Shown here: positions 1-8,670 of the stretch, one piece after another
Numbering within the stretch: position 1 is the stretch's first letter
Layout of the letters: each line of letters starts with the position of its first letter
Source of the DNA: Verrucomicrobia bacterium 12-59-8
Lineage (GTDB): Bacteria > Verrucomicrobiota > Verrucomicrobiae > Verrucomicrobiales > Verrucomicrobiaceae
Length of the DNA: 38,013 bases
Direction: 5' to 3'
Assembly (NCBI GenBank): GCA_002279765.1
Contig: NCCR01000061.1
Span: 1-38,013, forward strand
Notes under the pieces: model-generated
What the model was told of the DNA's origin: nothing
Database searches by the model: none
The model's input: only the letters and a program-made list of their open reading frames with translations
Program-made: the position numbers and the translations under genes

Positions 1-544
1 CCGTGGACAGCGCCGAAGCCGCCGACAGGATGCTGGACGTGCGCACCGGCTGGATCAAAATCTCCGGTCCCATGACCATGCTTTCCTTGCTGCGCAATTT
101 GCCGCCGGGCCGCACCACCCGCACTCCGCCAGTGTAGTAAAACTGTGTCGCCAGCTTGCTGGCAAACACACCGGCAAAACTTTTCAGAAAAGGGTCCACG
201 CCTGCTTCGACTTTGGCACCATCGAGGATCGCATCCCCCAGCACCACGATCTGCACGCGCTCACGCCGCGTCAGCTTCTGCAACGTCTGGGGGAGATACT
301 TCCGCCAGCGGTCCCGCTGCACGGGCGATAGATCGAAATAGGTCTGCCGTTGCACCGCCGTCGATGGCAGCTTCGACTCAGCGGCGCGCGCCGCTGCCTG
401 CAATGCGGGCAAATCCGGCACTGTTTCAGCAGCAGGCGCGGGAGCCGGCGGCGCAGGTGCCGTCGGAGCCTGTGCCCGGAGACCGGTCACGCCCAGCAGC
501 GCCAGAGCGCCGAGGTGGAGGAATGTCTTGCGGTTGGAAAACAT
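1..544 (-). CDS. SGNH/GDSL hydrolase-like exported protein (3' end outside window)
   Basis: This reading frame starts with ATG at 544 on the minus strand and stays open to the window edge, giving 181 residues. It opens with MFSNRKTFLHLGALALLG, a signal-like segment, followed by a Pro/Ala-rich linker at about residues 25-40. Near residue 110 is VVLGDAILDG, which resembles block I of SGNH/GDSL esterases (usually GDS), followed by FYYTGGVRVV as in planctomycete and verrucomicrobial members. The nucleophile position reads Ala instead of Ser, so the protein may be inactive or the block assignment may be wrong. It is divergent from the alcohol dehydrogenase gene with 96 bp between the two starts. 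The family call is inference from short motifs. The catalytic His/Asp block lies outside the window. Confidence 0.6.
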   Translation of the reverse strand, partial: MFSNRKTFLHLGALALLGVTGLRAQAPTAPAPPAPAPAAETVPDLPALQAAARAAESKLPSTAVQRQTYFDLSPVQRDRWRKYLPQTLQKLTRRERVQIVVLGDAILDGAKVEAGVDPFLKSFAGVFASKLATQFYYTGGVRVVRPGGKLRSKESMVMGPEILIQPVRTSSILSAASALST

Positions 545-640
545 GTGGACCCTATCTCAGCGAGACCGGCGATGCCTGCAACCGGGGAGTGCGATATGGC
601 CGATGGTTGCACAACTCTTATGAAGAGTCATCATCCCCCC

Positions 641-1756
641 ATGTCCACGTTCGCACCCGCCGCCGTTTTGTATGAAGCAAAGCAACCCCTGCGCATCGAG
701 GAGGTGCGAGTACTGCCACCGCAGCCCGGTGAAGTGACGGTGAGGATGAAGGCCGCAGGCGTGTGCCACAGCGACCTGCATGTGATGAAGGGGGACCTTT
801 CCATGCCGATGCCGATCATCCTCGGCCATGAGGGCAGCGGCGTGATCGAAGCCGTGGGCGAAGGTGTCACCTCCGTCGAGGTCGGCGATCATGTCATCCT
901 CGTCTGGCGCGGCTCCTGTGGAAAATGTGAGTACTGCAGCAGCGGCCGTCCTGCGCTGTGTGACATGGGCACCGCCATGCGCTTCACCGGCCTGATGCCC
1001 GATGGCACGACGCGCTTTCAGAACTCCAGTGGCAAGAACATCCGACACTACGCCGGAGTTTCAGCCTTCTCCTCGCTCTCGACGATGCCGCAGGCCTCGG
1101 TGGTGAAGATTCCCAAGGAGTTCTCCTTTGAAAAAGCGGCGCTGATTGGCTGCGGCGTCATCACCGGCGTGGGCGCGGTGGAGCGTGCGGCCAAGGTGCA
1201 GCCCAACAGCACCGTGGCGGTGATCGGCTGCGGCGGCATCGGTTTGAACATCGTGCAAGGCGCGCGCATGGCGGGTGCGCGGCAGATCATCGCCGTGGAC
1301 AAATTCAGCCGCAAGGAAGGGGATGCACGCCTGTTCGGCGCCACGGATTACGTGGATGCCAACGCGGGCGACCCCGTGCAGGCGATCAAAGACCTCACCG
1401 AAGGCAAAGGCGTGGACTATGCCTTTGAAGCCTACGGCTCCGGCCAAACCGCCGAGCAGGCATTCGATGCGACCAAGAAGGGCGGCATGTGTGTGATGGT
1501 GGGCATCACCAGCGCAGCGGATCGTGCCTCCATCAATGTCAACCAGCTCGTCTATGCCGAGAAAACCCTGCGCGGCAGCCTCTACGGCAGCACCCAGCCG
1601 CGCACCGACCTGCTGCTGCTCATCGGCATGCATCAATCCGGCCGCCTGATGCTGGACGAACTCGTCACAAACCGTTACCCGCTCTCAGGCATCAACGAAG
1701 CCTATGACGCCCTCCAGCGCGGTGAGGTGGCGCGGAGTTTGATTGTGTTTGAGTGA
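641..1756 (+). CDS. Zn-dependent alcohol dehydrogenase (MDR superfamily)
   Basis: This 371-residue cytoplasmic NAD(P)-dependent alcohol dehydrogenase of the medium-chain family should interconvert an alcohol and its aldehyde. The catalytic zinc ligands are recognisable as Cys42 (GVCHSD) and His63-Glu64 (GHEGSG), with a third Cys in LIGCGVITG. The structural zinc site is a Cys-x2-Cys-x2-Cys-x7-Cys lobe at residues 93-107. The Rossmann glycine motif is GCGGIG. The LIGCGVITG stretch resembles the class III (S-hydroxymethylglutathione) branch, but the substrate cannot be assigned. The ATG at 641 is preferred because MSTFAPAAVLYEA matches a normal family N-terminus; an in-frame ATG at 620 is the alternative. 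The gene converges on the dimethylformamidase-like gene with only 5 bp between the stop codons. Confidence 0.93.
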   Translation: MSTFAPAAVLYEAKQPLRIEEVRVLPPQPGEVTVRMKAAGVCHSDLHVMKGDLSMPMPIILGHEGSGVIEAVGEGVTSVEVGDHVILVWRGSCGKCEYCSSGRPALCDMGTAMRFTGLMPDGTTRFQNSSGKNIRHYAGVSAFSSLSTMPQASVVKIPKEFSFEKAALIGCGVITGVGAVERAAKVQPNSTVAVIGCGGIGLNIVQGARMAGARQIIAVDKFSRKEGDARLFGATDYVDANAGDPVQAIKDLTEGKGVDYAFEAYGSGQTAEQAFDATKKGGMCVMVGITSAADRASINVNQLVYAEKTLRGSLYGSTQPRTDLLLLIGMHQSGRLMLDELVTNRYPLSGINEAYDALQRGEVARSLIVFE

Positions 1757-1761
1757 GTCGT

Positions 1762-3177
1762 TTACTCAATCGCCCGTTTCAAGGCATTCTGCGTGATCCT
1801 CTGCACGCGTGCATCCGGCCCGTGAGGACGTGAGAAGTGGCTCCAGGGGATCATGTGGCCGGGGGGATCGCTGAGGCCTTGGCTCCAGAAGATGGTGGTG
1901 GCGTTGAAGACGATGTTTTTCTTGGGGCCTTCGTAGAGGGTGGCGGCGTATTTGCCGAGGCGGGTGCCGCCAGCCCAGACGTTGCCTTCGGCAACGACTT
2001 CGAGACCTGCGCGGGCGGTGTCGGGATCACCGTGGAATTCCCAGCCGACGAGGCCAGGGATGCTGTCGCCCTGCTTCATACCGGTGCCCTCGAAGAGCCA
2101 ATGACCAGGCTTCGCGCAGGTCCAGTCGCCGCCGCCATTGAAGGGAACGATGGTGCGTGCGCCGATGATGTCGCGCTCGTCTGGGCCGGGGTTTTCAAAG
2201 GGGCCGAGGACTTTGGAATAGGCTTCTTTTTCCTCCTCGCGGAATTCGCCGTAGCAGGTTTCGCGAGTGAGGCGGCGGTTGGGTGCGCCTTTCGCGTTCG
2301 GCGTGAAGGGCGTGACCATATAAACGTCGTTCGCGGAGAGCCAGAGTACGCTGAGCCCGTCGGCGATGGCCTGCTTGACGTTGGCGTATTGGCGCAGGTC
2401 CCAGTACTCGTCGTGCCCGCCGCTGATCATCGTTTTGACGCGGGCGAGGTTGGCGGGATTGAGGTTGTCCACATTCGAGCAGTAGGTCACATCGTAGCCT
2501 TCCTTTTCCAGCCAGTAGCACAGCGGATATTCCCACAGCAGGAACTCGCCGCTGCCCATGCTCAGCGGGTTGTCGAGGATCTGCACGTACTTGCCGTACG
2601 GGCGGTCAAAGCTCACACTGACTCCAGGCGCATGCGCGGCACGCGGATCGGTGTAGAGCGATTCATTGACCGGCCAGCGATTGTAAGCCTGCCAGGTGTT
2701 GTCGCTGCATTGAAACAGGATGTCGGCGGGGCGGTCGTCGGTGACGATGAAGATGAGATAGCTCTGCCAGTAGGGCTTGTCGGCGGCTTCAGGCACGGTG
2801 CTCAGGCGGCCAAGATACACACCGCTGGGCCAATCGGCGGGAATGGTCAGCGTGGTGGAGGCCTCCCACTGGCACTCGCGCAGTCGCTTGTCGGCCATCT
2901 CCGGCACGGGTTGTTCCTTGCCCTCAAAGGGGCCGAGCGTGGTCATCAAGCGTGAGCCTGCGCCGTCGTAATATCCCATGCGAAACAGTTCGATGGTGAA
3001 CTTCGCCACCGGCCTGGTGCTGACAAAGAGGTCGAGCTTCTCGCCCGCCTTGACCGACTGCCGCGAGCAGTAGCCTTCAATGAGCGAGGTGCGGAAGGAC
3101 TTGGCGGCATCCGGCTTCATGCGAGTGAGCTGGAAGCTTGCGCCGGGTTTCGCGTTTTCGGTTTTGATCAGATCCAT
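1762..3177 (-). CDS. N,N-dimethylformamidase beta-subunit-like protein
   Basis: The 471-residue product resembles the C-terminal domain of the large subunit of N,N-dimethylformamidase, an iron-dependent amidohydrolase. The best landmark is GGHDEYW at about residues 253-259; in the enzyme family this region supplies an iron-coordinating Tyr. Other landmarks are the N-terminal beta-rich segment with MGYYDGAGSR and the SDNTWQAYNRW stretch near 158-168. Members in this phylum are usually exported, and a Tat-type signal is indeed encoded directly upstream but in another frame (3178-3277). The ATG at 3177 has no visible ribosome-binding site and is therefore probably not the ancestral start. The substrate is unknown; amide hydrolysis is only a family-based guess. 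Confidence 0.75.
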   Translation of the reverse strand: MDLIKTENAKPGASFQLTRMKPDAAKSFRTSLIEGYCSRQSVKAGEKLDLFVSTRPVAKFTIELFRMGYYDGAGSRLMTTLGPFEGKEQPVPEMADKRLRECQWEASTTLTIPADWPSGVYLGRLSTVPEAADKPYWQSYLIFIVTDDRPADILFQCSDNTWQAYNRWPVNESLYTDPRAAHAPGVSVSFDRPYGKYVQILDNPLSMGSGEFLLWEYPLCYWLEKEGYDVTYCSNVDNLNPANLARVKTMISGGHDEYWDLRQYANVKQAIADGLSVLWLSANDVYMVTPFTPNAKGAPNRRLTRETCYGEFREEEKEAYSKVLGPFENPGPDERDIIGARTIVPFNGGGDWTCAKPGHWLFEGTGMKQGDSIPGLVGWEFHGDPDTARAGLEVVAEGNVWAGGTRLGKYAATLYEGPKKNIVFNATTIFWSQGLSDPPGHMIPWSHFSRPHGPDARVQRITQNALKRAIE

Positions 3178-3277
3178 GATCTGGCTGCTGGTTGGCGGCA
3201 GGTGCGGACCGCAGTGCGGAGGCTCCTGTCATTGCAGCCATGGCACTGGTGGTCTTGATGAAATCGCGTCGGTCCAT
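3178..3277 (-). pseudogene. Detached Tat signal peptide of the dimethylformamidase-like gene (frameshift)
   Basis: From an ATG at 3277 the minus strand encodes MDRRDFIKTTSAMAAMTGAS, a twin-arginine signal peptide. The distance to the ATG at 3177 is 100 nt, so the signal is one base out of frame with the mature domain. The frame of the mature domain meets a TGA upstream, which places the shift between about 3178 and 3233. It is either a real one-base insertion (or equivalent) that leaves an unexported or dead protein, or a sequencing error. No slippery homopolymer is visible there. Restoring the frame would give a product of about 504 residues. Confidence 0.75.
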
Positions 3278-3316
3278 GAGATCAATACGAGAGTGTGGCA
3301 GCGTGTATAGCAGGCG

Positions 3317-4738
3317 ATGCCAATTACTTCGCATTCGCAAGATCTCATTTCTGGCACCGTAGGTTTGGACATCTTGCGCCCTTCTGTTCCAGAGATTCGC
3401 CTTTCGCGACGCAGCCTGCTTCATGCCGGTGGCATGGGGATGCTTGGACTGGGATTGAACCAGCTCGCGGCGTTGGGTGCGTCATCGAACCAGGCTGGCA
3501 GCGGACTCGGCAAGGCCAAGTCGGTCATCATGATCTTCAATGGCGGTGCGCCGAGCCATATTGACCTTTGGGATCCAAAGCCGGACGGTCCATCCGAGAT
3601 TCGTGGCGAATTCAAAACGATCCGCACCAATGTCCCAGGCATTCATTTGACGGAGCTGCTGCCGCAGATGGCCAAGCGCATGGACAAGCTCGCGGTGATC
3701 CGCTCGGTGCATCACGGGCATAGCAGTCACAATGGCGGCATGCATTGGGCAACAACGGGGCGTCCGTATCGAGTGGACAGCACGCTCATCACCCCAAGTC
3801 CCACCGATCTGCCCGGGGTGGGGACTCTCGTCGGCTGGCTGGCGCAGCGCGATGGTTTCAGCAAGGGAGTGCCGCCGTATGTCATCACGCCGTTTCCACA
3901 TTGCGACAGCAAGGTTTATCTGACGCCCGGCCAGTTTGGCGGCTGCCTGGGCACTCGTTTCGACCCCTATGTGCTCGATGATGATCCGAACGCCGCCGCC
4001 TTTCGCGTGAGGAACATGGGGCTGGATGCCAGCCTCACGCCGGCGCGCCTTCAAGAGCGCCTGGCGCTGCTGAACCAAATGAGTGCCGCCGCACGTCCCA
4101 TCGCCACCACGCAGACAGCGCAGATGGACATTTTCAATGAGCAGGCCACGGCCATGCTGCAATCCGGCAAGGCTGCGAACGCCTTCGATCTGACCAAGGA
4201 GCCGGACAAGGTGCGTGAGCGTTATGGCCGGCACAGCTGGGGCCAGTCGCACCTGCTGGCGCGTCGTTTGGTCGAATCAGGCACTCGTTTCGTCACCACG
4301 GTGAATGGCCCCTCCATCACGTGGGACACCCACAAGGACAACTTCAACGGCCTCAAGAACCGTCTGGTGCCACCGATGGAGCAGGCCTATTCCGCCCTGC
4401 TCGACGATCTCGAAGAACGCGGCCTGCTGGAAAGCACTCTGGTCGTATGGATGGGCGAGTTCGGGCGCACGCCGAAGATCAACAATGACGCAGGCCGTGA
4501 TCACTGGCCAGGCTGCTACAGCGTCGTCCTCGCCGGAGGCGGCGTGCGCGGCGGTCAGGTCATCGGCAGTTCGGATGCCAGCGGGGCTTATCCCAAAGAC
4601 CGCCCTGTCACGCCAGCAGACATTCATGCCAGCATCTACTCGGCACTGGGATACGATTACCGTGAGATCAGCTACAGCTCGGCGGATGGTCGTCCCGTCG
4701 CCTTGACGGAAGGTTCGACCATCAGCGAGCTGTTTTGA
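3317..4738 (+). CDS. DUF1501 domain-containing exported protein
   Basis: This 473-residue protein belongs to the DUF1501 family, which is abundant in Planctomycetota and Verrucomicrobiota and related in fold to the alkaline phosphatase/sulfatase superfamily. A twin-arginine signal (LSRRSLL, Arg31-Arg32) sits behind an unusually long n-region, so a later alternative start is possible. Family landmarks include GGAPSHIDLWDPKPD near the N-terminus, WDTHKDNF in the middle and EFGRTPKINNDAGRDHWPG near the C-terminus. The latter two contain candidate metal-binding Asp and His residues. It is divergent from the dimethylformamidase-like gene, with 39 bp between this start and the signal-peptide ATG. 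No DUF1549 partner lies next to it, unlike the copy at 8724. The molecular activity of the family is not established. Confidence 0.92.
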   Translation: MPITSHSQDLISGTVGLDILRPSVPEIRLSRRSLLHAGGMGMLGLGLNQLAALGASSNQAGSGLGKAKSVIMIFNGGAPSHIDLWDPKPDGPSEIRGEFKTIRTNVPGIHLTELLPQMAKRMDKLAVIRSVHHGHSSHNGGMHWATTGRPYRVDSTLITPSPTDLPGVGTLVGWLAQRDGFSKGVPPYVITPFPHCDSKVYLTPGQFGGCLGTRFDPYVLDDDPNAAAFRVRNMGLDASLTPARLQERLALLNQMSAAARPIATTQTAQMDIFNEQATAMLQSGKAANAFDLTKEPDKVRERYGRHSWGQSHLLARRLVESGTRFVTTVNGPSITWDTHKDNFNGLKNRLVPPMEQAYSALLDDLEERGLLESTLVVWMGEFGRTPKINNDAGRDHWPGCYSVVLAGGGVRGGQVIGSSDASGAYPKDRPVTPADIHASIYSALGYDYREISYSSADGRPVALTEGSTISELF

Positions 4739-4766
4739 TTTTCTGCCGCTTCGGCTATCATGTGCC

Positions 4767-5054
4767 GTGCCGAAGAAAAAGAAACAGCCGACCACCAAAG
4801 CCAAGCGAGTCAAAAAGTGGCACCTGTATGTCCTACTTTGCAAAGACGGGACACTTTACTGCGGCATCACCAATGATCTGGTGCGTCGGATCTCCCAGCA
4901 CAATGCTGGCAAAGGCGCACGCTACACACGGGGTCGCGGTCCAGTCAGCCTGCTGCGCTCCTGGCCGCAGAAGAACAAATCGGCGGCCCTAAGAGCTGAA
5001 TTTTCTTTCAAAAAACTTAGCCGATCTGGCAAAGAGGCGTATCTAGCAGTCTAA
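4767..5054 (+). CDS. GIY-YIG nuclease-fold protein (UPF0213 type)
   Basis: This 95-residue protein is essentially a single GIY-YIG domain. The GIY and YIG equivalents read LYVLLCKDG and YCGIT at about residues 24-40. They are followed by the conserved Arg in NDLVRRISQHN and a Glu in RAEFSFKKL, so the catalytic residues look intact. A Lys-rich N-terminus (PKKKKQPTTKAKR) may help nucleic acid binding. GTG at 4767 is the likely start, because the nearby ATG at 4760 is in another frame. It follows the DUF1501 gene by 28 bp on the same strand and may be co-transcribed. Small stand-alone members of this family have poorly known cellular roles, and no mobile element is attached here. Confidence 0.88.
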   Translation: MPKKKKQPTTKAKRVKKWHLYVLLCKDGTLYCGITNDLVRRISQHNAGKGARYTRGRGPVSLLRSWPQKNKSAALRAEFSFKKLSRSGKEAYLAV

Positions 5055-5132
5055 AGCAGCATTACGCAGCAGAAATGTGACATTTGCGAAGGGTTTCTGA
5101 GACAGAACGTCATTCTTGTGGTACAGGGAAAG

Positions 5133-5480
5133 ATGGTCACCACAAAAGCAGTCACGAAAAAAGCGCCTTTCTCCCGCCGGGTAGTTGATCACGTCACCGA
5201 TGAACTGGTGAACGTACTTTCTACAGGCGAAACTTTTGAGTTTAAAGCTCTCTTTTCGAAAGTCTTTGAAGGATTGAAACTGAAGAATGCGGTCAGCGGT
5301 GGCGAAGAGATGCTCCGCCTGCGTTCGTATGAAAAGATTCTCAAGCTGACCAACTGCGGTCTCGTGAAGAAAGTGGGCAAGACCTACCGTGCCCTCGAAG
5401 GCATCGAAACCGCCTCCAGCGCCCATCGTCTGGCCCGCTTGGATTCCGCGATCCTTGCAGCAGCACAGGCCAAGGCCTGA
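5133..5480 (+). CDS. Small protein of unknown function
   Basis: I do not recognise this 115-residue protein. It has a Lys/Thr-rich basic N-terminus (MVTTKAVTKKAPFSRR), a helical-looking middle with a Gly-Gly turn near SGGEEMLRLRSYEK, and an Ala-rich C-terminus. There is no signal peptide or membrane segment, so it is probably cytoplasmic. The ATG at 5133 is preferred because AGGGAA lies just upstream; a GTG at 5118 would add five residues. The gene is followed by a strong hairpin terminator and is preceded on the same strand by the GIY-YIG gene, 78 bp away. A small DNA-binding role would be speculation from the basic N-terminus alone. Confidence 0.7.
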   Translation: MVTTKAVTKKAPFSRRVVDHVTDELVNVLSTGETFEFKALFSKVFEGLKLKNAVSGGEEMLRLRSYEKILKLTNCGLVKKVGKTYRALEGIETASSAHRLARLDSAILAAAQAKA

Positions 5481-5502
5481 GTTGTTACTCCTCTTGTTTA
5501 AC

Positions 5503-5542
5503 AAAACGGCACGGTGCATCCTTTGGATTGCCGTGCCGTTTT
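5503..5542. terminator. Bidirectional rho-independent terminator
   Basis: A perfect 12-bp inverted repeat (aaaacggcacgg and its complement) encloses a 16-nt loop, with A-rich and T-rich flanks on the two sides. It can end the small unknown gene on the plus strand and the tRNA-Gln transcript on the minus strand. Confidence 0.88.
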
Positions 5543-5563
5543 CTTTGCTGCCTGCGGCAGAAG

Positions 5564-5637
5564 TGGTTGCCTCACAAGGATTCGAACCTTGAATAACAGA
5601 TTCAGAATCTGCTGTGTTACCATTACACCATGAGGCA
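5564..5637 (-). tRNA. tRNA-Gln(CUG), CCA end encoded
   Basis: The minus strand folds into a complete cloverleaf. The 7-bp acceptor stem is TGCCTCA/TGAGGCA, the D-arm contains TGGTGTAATGGTAA, and the T-loop is GGTTCGAATCC. The anticodon arm GCAGA/TCTGT closes a 7-nt loop TTCTGAA whose anticodon is CTG, which reads the Gln codon CAG. The discriminator A is followed by a genomically encoded CCA at 5564-5566. The gene lies downstream of the symporter gene on the same strand and just upstream of the bidirectional terminator. Confidence 0.96.
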
Positions 5638-5700
5638 GTGAGTGGCGGGCGGAGAGAATAGAGGCGACCGACGTTCTTGCAAGTGGGACAGCAGACTTTT

Positions 5701-7047
5701 TCAGTCTCTGCCGGTCAGTTCGTTGCGATGAGCCTTGGTTTCGGCCACGATCACCCCGCTGAGGCAGATGAGGCAGATCAGATTTGGAATCGCCATGAGG
5801 CCGTTGGCGGCGTCTGCAAAGTCCCACACAGCCTGGGCTGGCTGGACGGAGCCAAACAGTACCGCGAGCACCCACAGAATGCGGTAGGGCTTCACCGCGC
5901 TCGTGCCGAACAGATACTCCGCCGCCTTTTCGCCATAGTAGCCCCAGCCGAGGATGGTGGAGAACACGAAGGTCAACATACCGATCAGGAGAATGTAAGG
6001 CCCTACGGTGTGCAGGTCGTTGAACGCCGCGCTGGTTAGAGCCGCCTTTGGCAGGCCTTCCTTCCAGTGGCCGCTGCTGACGATGACCAAACCGGTCATA
6101 AGGCAGATCACGACCGTGTCCCAGAAGGTGGCCGTACTGCTGACGAGCGCCTGGCGGATGGGATTGGGCGTCTGAGCCGCCGCCGCCACGATGGGTGCGG
6201 AGCCGAGCCCCGACTCATTCGAGAACAAACCACGGGCGATCCCCGCCTGCGCCACCTGCTTCAACGTGGCACCGAGAAAACCGCCGGCCGCCGCCTGACC
6301 GCTCCAGGCGCCGTTCCAAATGTCGGCAAAAGCCTGTGGCAGCGCCGCGTAGTTTTTGATCAGAATCAGAGCGCAGCCGATGACGTAGCCCACGGCCATG
6401 ACCGGCACGAGAATGCCGCACACTTTGGCGATGCTTTTCACGCCGCCCAAAACGACTGCGCCAGTTAAAGCCGCCATCACACCACCGACAATCCAGCGCA
6501 GATTGGTGGCGGACTCGGGCTTCACCTGATCAATAAGCATTTCGACAATGCTGTTGGCCTGAGTCATGTTGCCAATGCCAAACGCAGCGATGCAGGTGAA
6601 AACGGCGAACACGACACCCAGCCATTTCTGCCCCAGCCCGCGCTCCAGCGCATACATGGGTCCGCCAGCCATACTGCCGTCCGGCATGGTCACGCGATAC
6701 TTCACGGCCAGCACGGCTTCGGAATATTTCGTGGCAATGCCAAACACGCCCGTCATCCACATCCACAGCACCGCGCCTGGACCGCCCATGGTCACGGCAC
6801 CCGCCACCCCAATGATATTGCCTGTTCCAATGGTTGCCGCGAGTGCCGTCATCAGCGCGCCGAACTGCGACACATCACCCTTTCCTTCTTTATCACGCGA
6901 GAAGGAAATCTTGATCGCCCTTGGCAGGAAGCGCTGGATGAAGCCGGTGCGAACGGTAAGGAACAAATGCGTGCCAAAAAGCAGTACAATGAGGGGAACA
7001 CCCCAGACAAAACCAGAAAGATCAGAAGCAAATTTGGCGAAGTCCAT
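5701..7047 (-). CDS. Alanine/glycine:cation symporter family protein
   Basis: This 448-residue inner-membrane protein belongs to the AGCS family and should import alanine or glycine with Na+ or H+. Family signatures include ATIGTGNIIGVAGAV and GGPGAVLWMWMTG near residues 90-115, KYSEAVLAVKYR soon after, and GLFSNESGLGSAP near the middle. The sequence shows about ten to eleven hydrophobic segments and the length is typical. It is divergent from the Gfo/Idh/MocA gene, with 152 bp between starts. I looked for a glycine riboswitch in that leader and saw none. The tRNA-Gln gene follows downstream on the same strand. The substrate is a family-level inference. Confidence 0.94.
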   Translation of the reverse strand: MDFAKFASDLSGFVWGVPLIVLLFGTHLFLTVRTGFIQRFLPRAIKISFSRDKEGKGDVSQFGALMTALAATIGTGNIIGVAGAVTMGGPGAVLWMWMTGVFGIATKYSEAVLAVKYRVTMPDGSMAGGPMYALERGLGQKWLGVVFAVFTCIAAFGIGNMTQANSIVEMLIDQVKPESATNLRWIVGGVMAALTGAVVLGGVKSIAKVCGILVPVMAVGYVIGCALILIKNYAALPQAFADIWNGAWSGQAAAGGFLGATLKQVAQAGIARGLFSNESGLGSAPIVAAAAQTPNPIRQALVSSTATFWDTVVICLMTGLVIVSSGHWKEGLPKAALTSAAFNDLHTVGPYILLIGMLTFVFSTILGWGYYGEKAAEYLFGTSAVKPYRILWVLAVLFGSVQPAQAVWDFADAANGLMAIPNLICLICLSGVIVAETKAHRNELTGRD

Positions 7048-7199
7048 GCAGCCTTTTAAGGGGGAAAGCAGTCTTTAGCCAAGCACAAACAATGCCTCAG
7101 ACACATTTCTCCTCTGCGAAGCACGTTTTTCTCGGAAGGTGACATTCCCATTGCGTATTTCTGCGCCAATCCGCTATCTTCACAGACCAATCCATCCAC

Positions 7200-8627
7200 A
7201 TGAAGCCCTCGCTCTTCCCTAACCGCCGTACCTTCCTCCGCAATACTGCCGCTACTGCTGGTAGCATTTTCCTCCCCAATCTGCTGATTGGTCAGGAAGG
7301 CACCGTCAAGAAAGTCAATGTCGCCGGCATCGGTGGTGCAGGTGGCAAAGGTACCTCTGACGTGGGCATCTCCGCCAAGGGCGCCAATATTGTCGCCATC
7401 TGCGACGTGGACCGTGAACGCCTCAAGCAGGCGCAGCAGAAATATCCAGACGCGAAGATGTTCGAGAACTTCCGTGAGATGTTCGACGCCATGGGGGACA
7501 AGATCGACATGTGTACTGTCTCCACCCCCGACCACGCACACTACCCTGCGGCGATGGAAGCCATCAAGCGCGGCAAGCATGTCTGCGTGCAGAAGCCCCT
7601 CGTGAACCGCATCTGGGAGGCCAATCAGCTCCATGAAACCGCCAAGAAAAAAGGCGTGAAGACCAACATGGGCAACCAGGGCCACACCGGCAAAGGCATC
7701 CGTTTCCTCAAGCAGTGGGTCAGCGAAGGCATCGTGGGCAACGTCCAAGAAATCCACGTCTGGACCAACCGCCCCATCTGGCCTCAGGGCAACGAAGCCA
7801 AGGCCAAGTACATCAACGGCACAGTGCCCAAGATCAAAGAGAAGACGAAAGGCCCGGACGGCAAAGACATCATGGTCGAAACCGCAGAGGATTTGTTCAA
7901 CTGGGACACCTGGCTGGCTGCCTGCCCCTCAGTTCCTTACACCGAAGGTCTGCATCCCTTCGCCTGGCGCGGTCACCGGGAATACGGCGCAGGTGCCATG
8001 GGCGACATGGGCTGCCACTTGCTGGATGGGCCCTTCTGGGCCTGCGGCCTTGGCGAACCCTACAAAATGGAGGCCGAGTGCCATGAACTCACCGACGTGA
8101 GCTGGCCGAAGTCCTCCCACGTGGTCTTCTACTTCAAGACGGAAAAATACGGCGAGATCAAACTCCACTGGTATGAAGGCAGCCTGAAGCCTGAGCGTCC
8201 GGCTGAACTCGACGCCGAGCGTGACTGGGACAAGATCAGAGGCGGCTTCCTCCTCCGTGGCGATGCTGGAGTGATCCTCAACACTGACGACTATTGCGGC
8301 AGCCCACGCCTCATCCCGAACGCCAAGATGTCCGAATTCCTCGGTGGCAAGCCCCCGGAACTGAAGCTCGAAGCAGCGCTCGCCGAAGGCGAACCGCAGC
8401 TTGAACTCATCCGCGCAATTGAGCAGGACAAGATCTGCGGCAGCAATTTCGACTACTCTGTGCCGCTGACGAAGCTCTGCCTCTTCGGCAACCTGGCCAT
8501 CGCCAATCCCGGCAAAGTCATCAACTGGGACGCCGCCAAGCAGGAGTCCGACAGCGCCGAAGCCAACAAGCTCATCACTCGTGCGGCCTACCGCCAGGGC
8601 TGGGATTACAGCGCTGCAAACATCTAA
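7200..8627 (+). CDS. Exported Gfo/Idh/MocA family oxidoreductase
   Basis: This 475-residue protein has a twin-arginine-like N-terminus (NRRTFLRNTAATAGS, Arg9-Arg10) and should act in the periplasm. An NAD(P)-binding Rossmann motif, VAGIGGAGGKG, follows at about residues 40-50. HVCVQKPLVN near 128-137 carries the catalytic Lys-Pro motif of the Gfo/Idh/MocA family, and MGNQGHTGKGIRF follows. The C-terminal part is the mixed alpha/beta substrate domain. Members oxidise or epimerise sugar hydroxyls, often with tightly bound cofactor. It is probably a single-gene transcript, bounded by the terminator at 8671. Its presence in a window with a DUF1080 protein and an isomerase-like TIM-barrel protein fits 3-keto-glycoside metabolism, but that link is inference. 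Confidence 0.93.
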   Translation: MKPSLFPNRRTFLRNTAATAGSIFLPNLLIGQEGTVKKVNVAGIGGAGGKGTSDVGISAKGANIVAICDVDRERLKQAQQKYPDAKMFENFREMFDAMGDKIDMCTVSTPDHAHYPAAMEAIKRGKHVCVQKPLVNRIWEANQLHETAKKKGVKTNMGNQGHTGKGIRFLKQWVSEGIVGNVQEIHVWTNRPIWPQGNEAKAKYINGTVPKIKEKTKGPDGKDIMVETAEDLFNWDTWLAACPSVPYTEGLHPFAWRGHREYGAGAMGDMGCHLLDGPFWACGLGEPYKMEAECHELTDVSWPKSSHVVFYFKTEKYGEIKLHWYEGSLKPERPAELDAERDWDKIRGGFLLRGDAGVILNTDDYCGSPRLIPNAKMSEFLGGKPPELKLEAALAEGEPQLELIRAIEQDKICGSNFDYSVPLTKLCLFGNLAIANPGKVINWDAAKQESDSAEANKLITRAAYRQGWDYSAANI

Positions 8628-8670
8628 GCATGTGAATCAGGCTGACCGCCTGATGCACCACACTGCAACA

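Noticed and set aside
1837..2955. A 372-codon plus-strand ORF opposite the dimethylformamidase-like gene
   Set aside because: The opposite strand carries the GHDEYW family motif; this one has only shadow composition.
7048..7199. A possible glycine or other riboswitch upstream of the alanine/glycine symporter
   Set aside because: I found no glycine-aptamer core motifs or paired stems in the leader.
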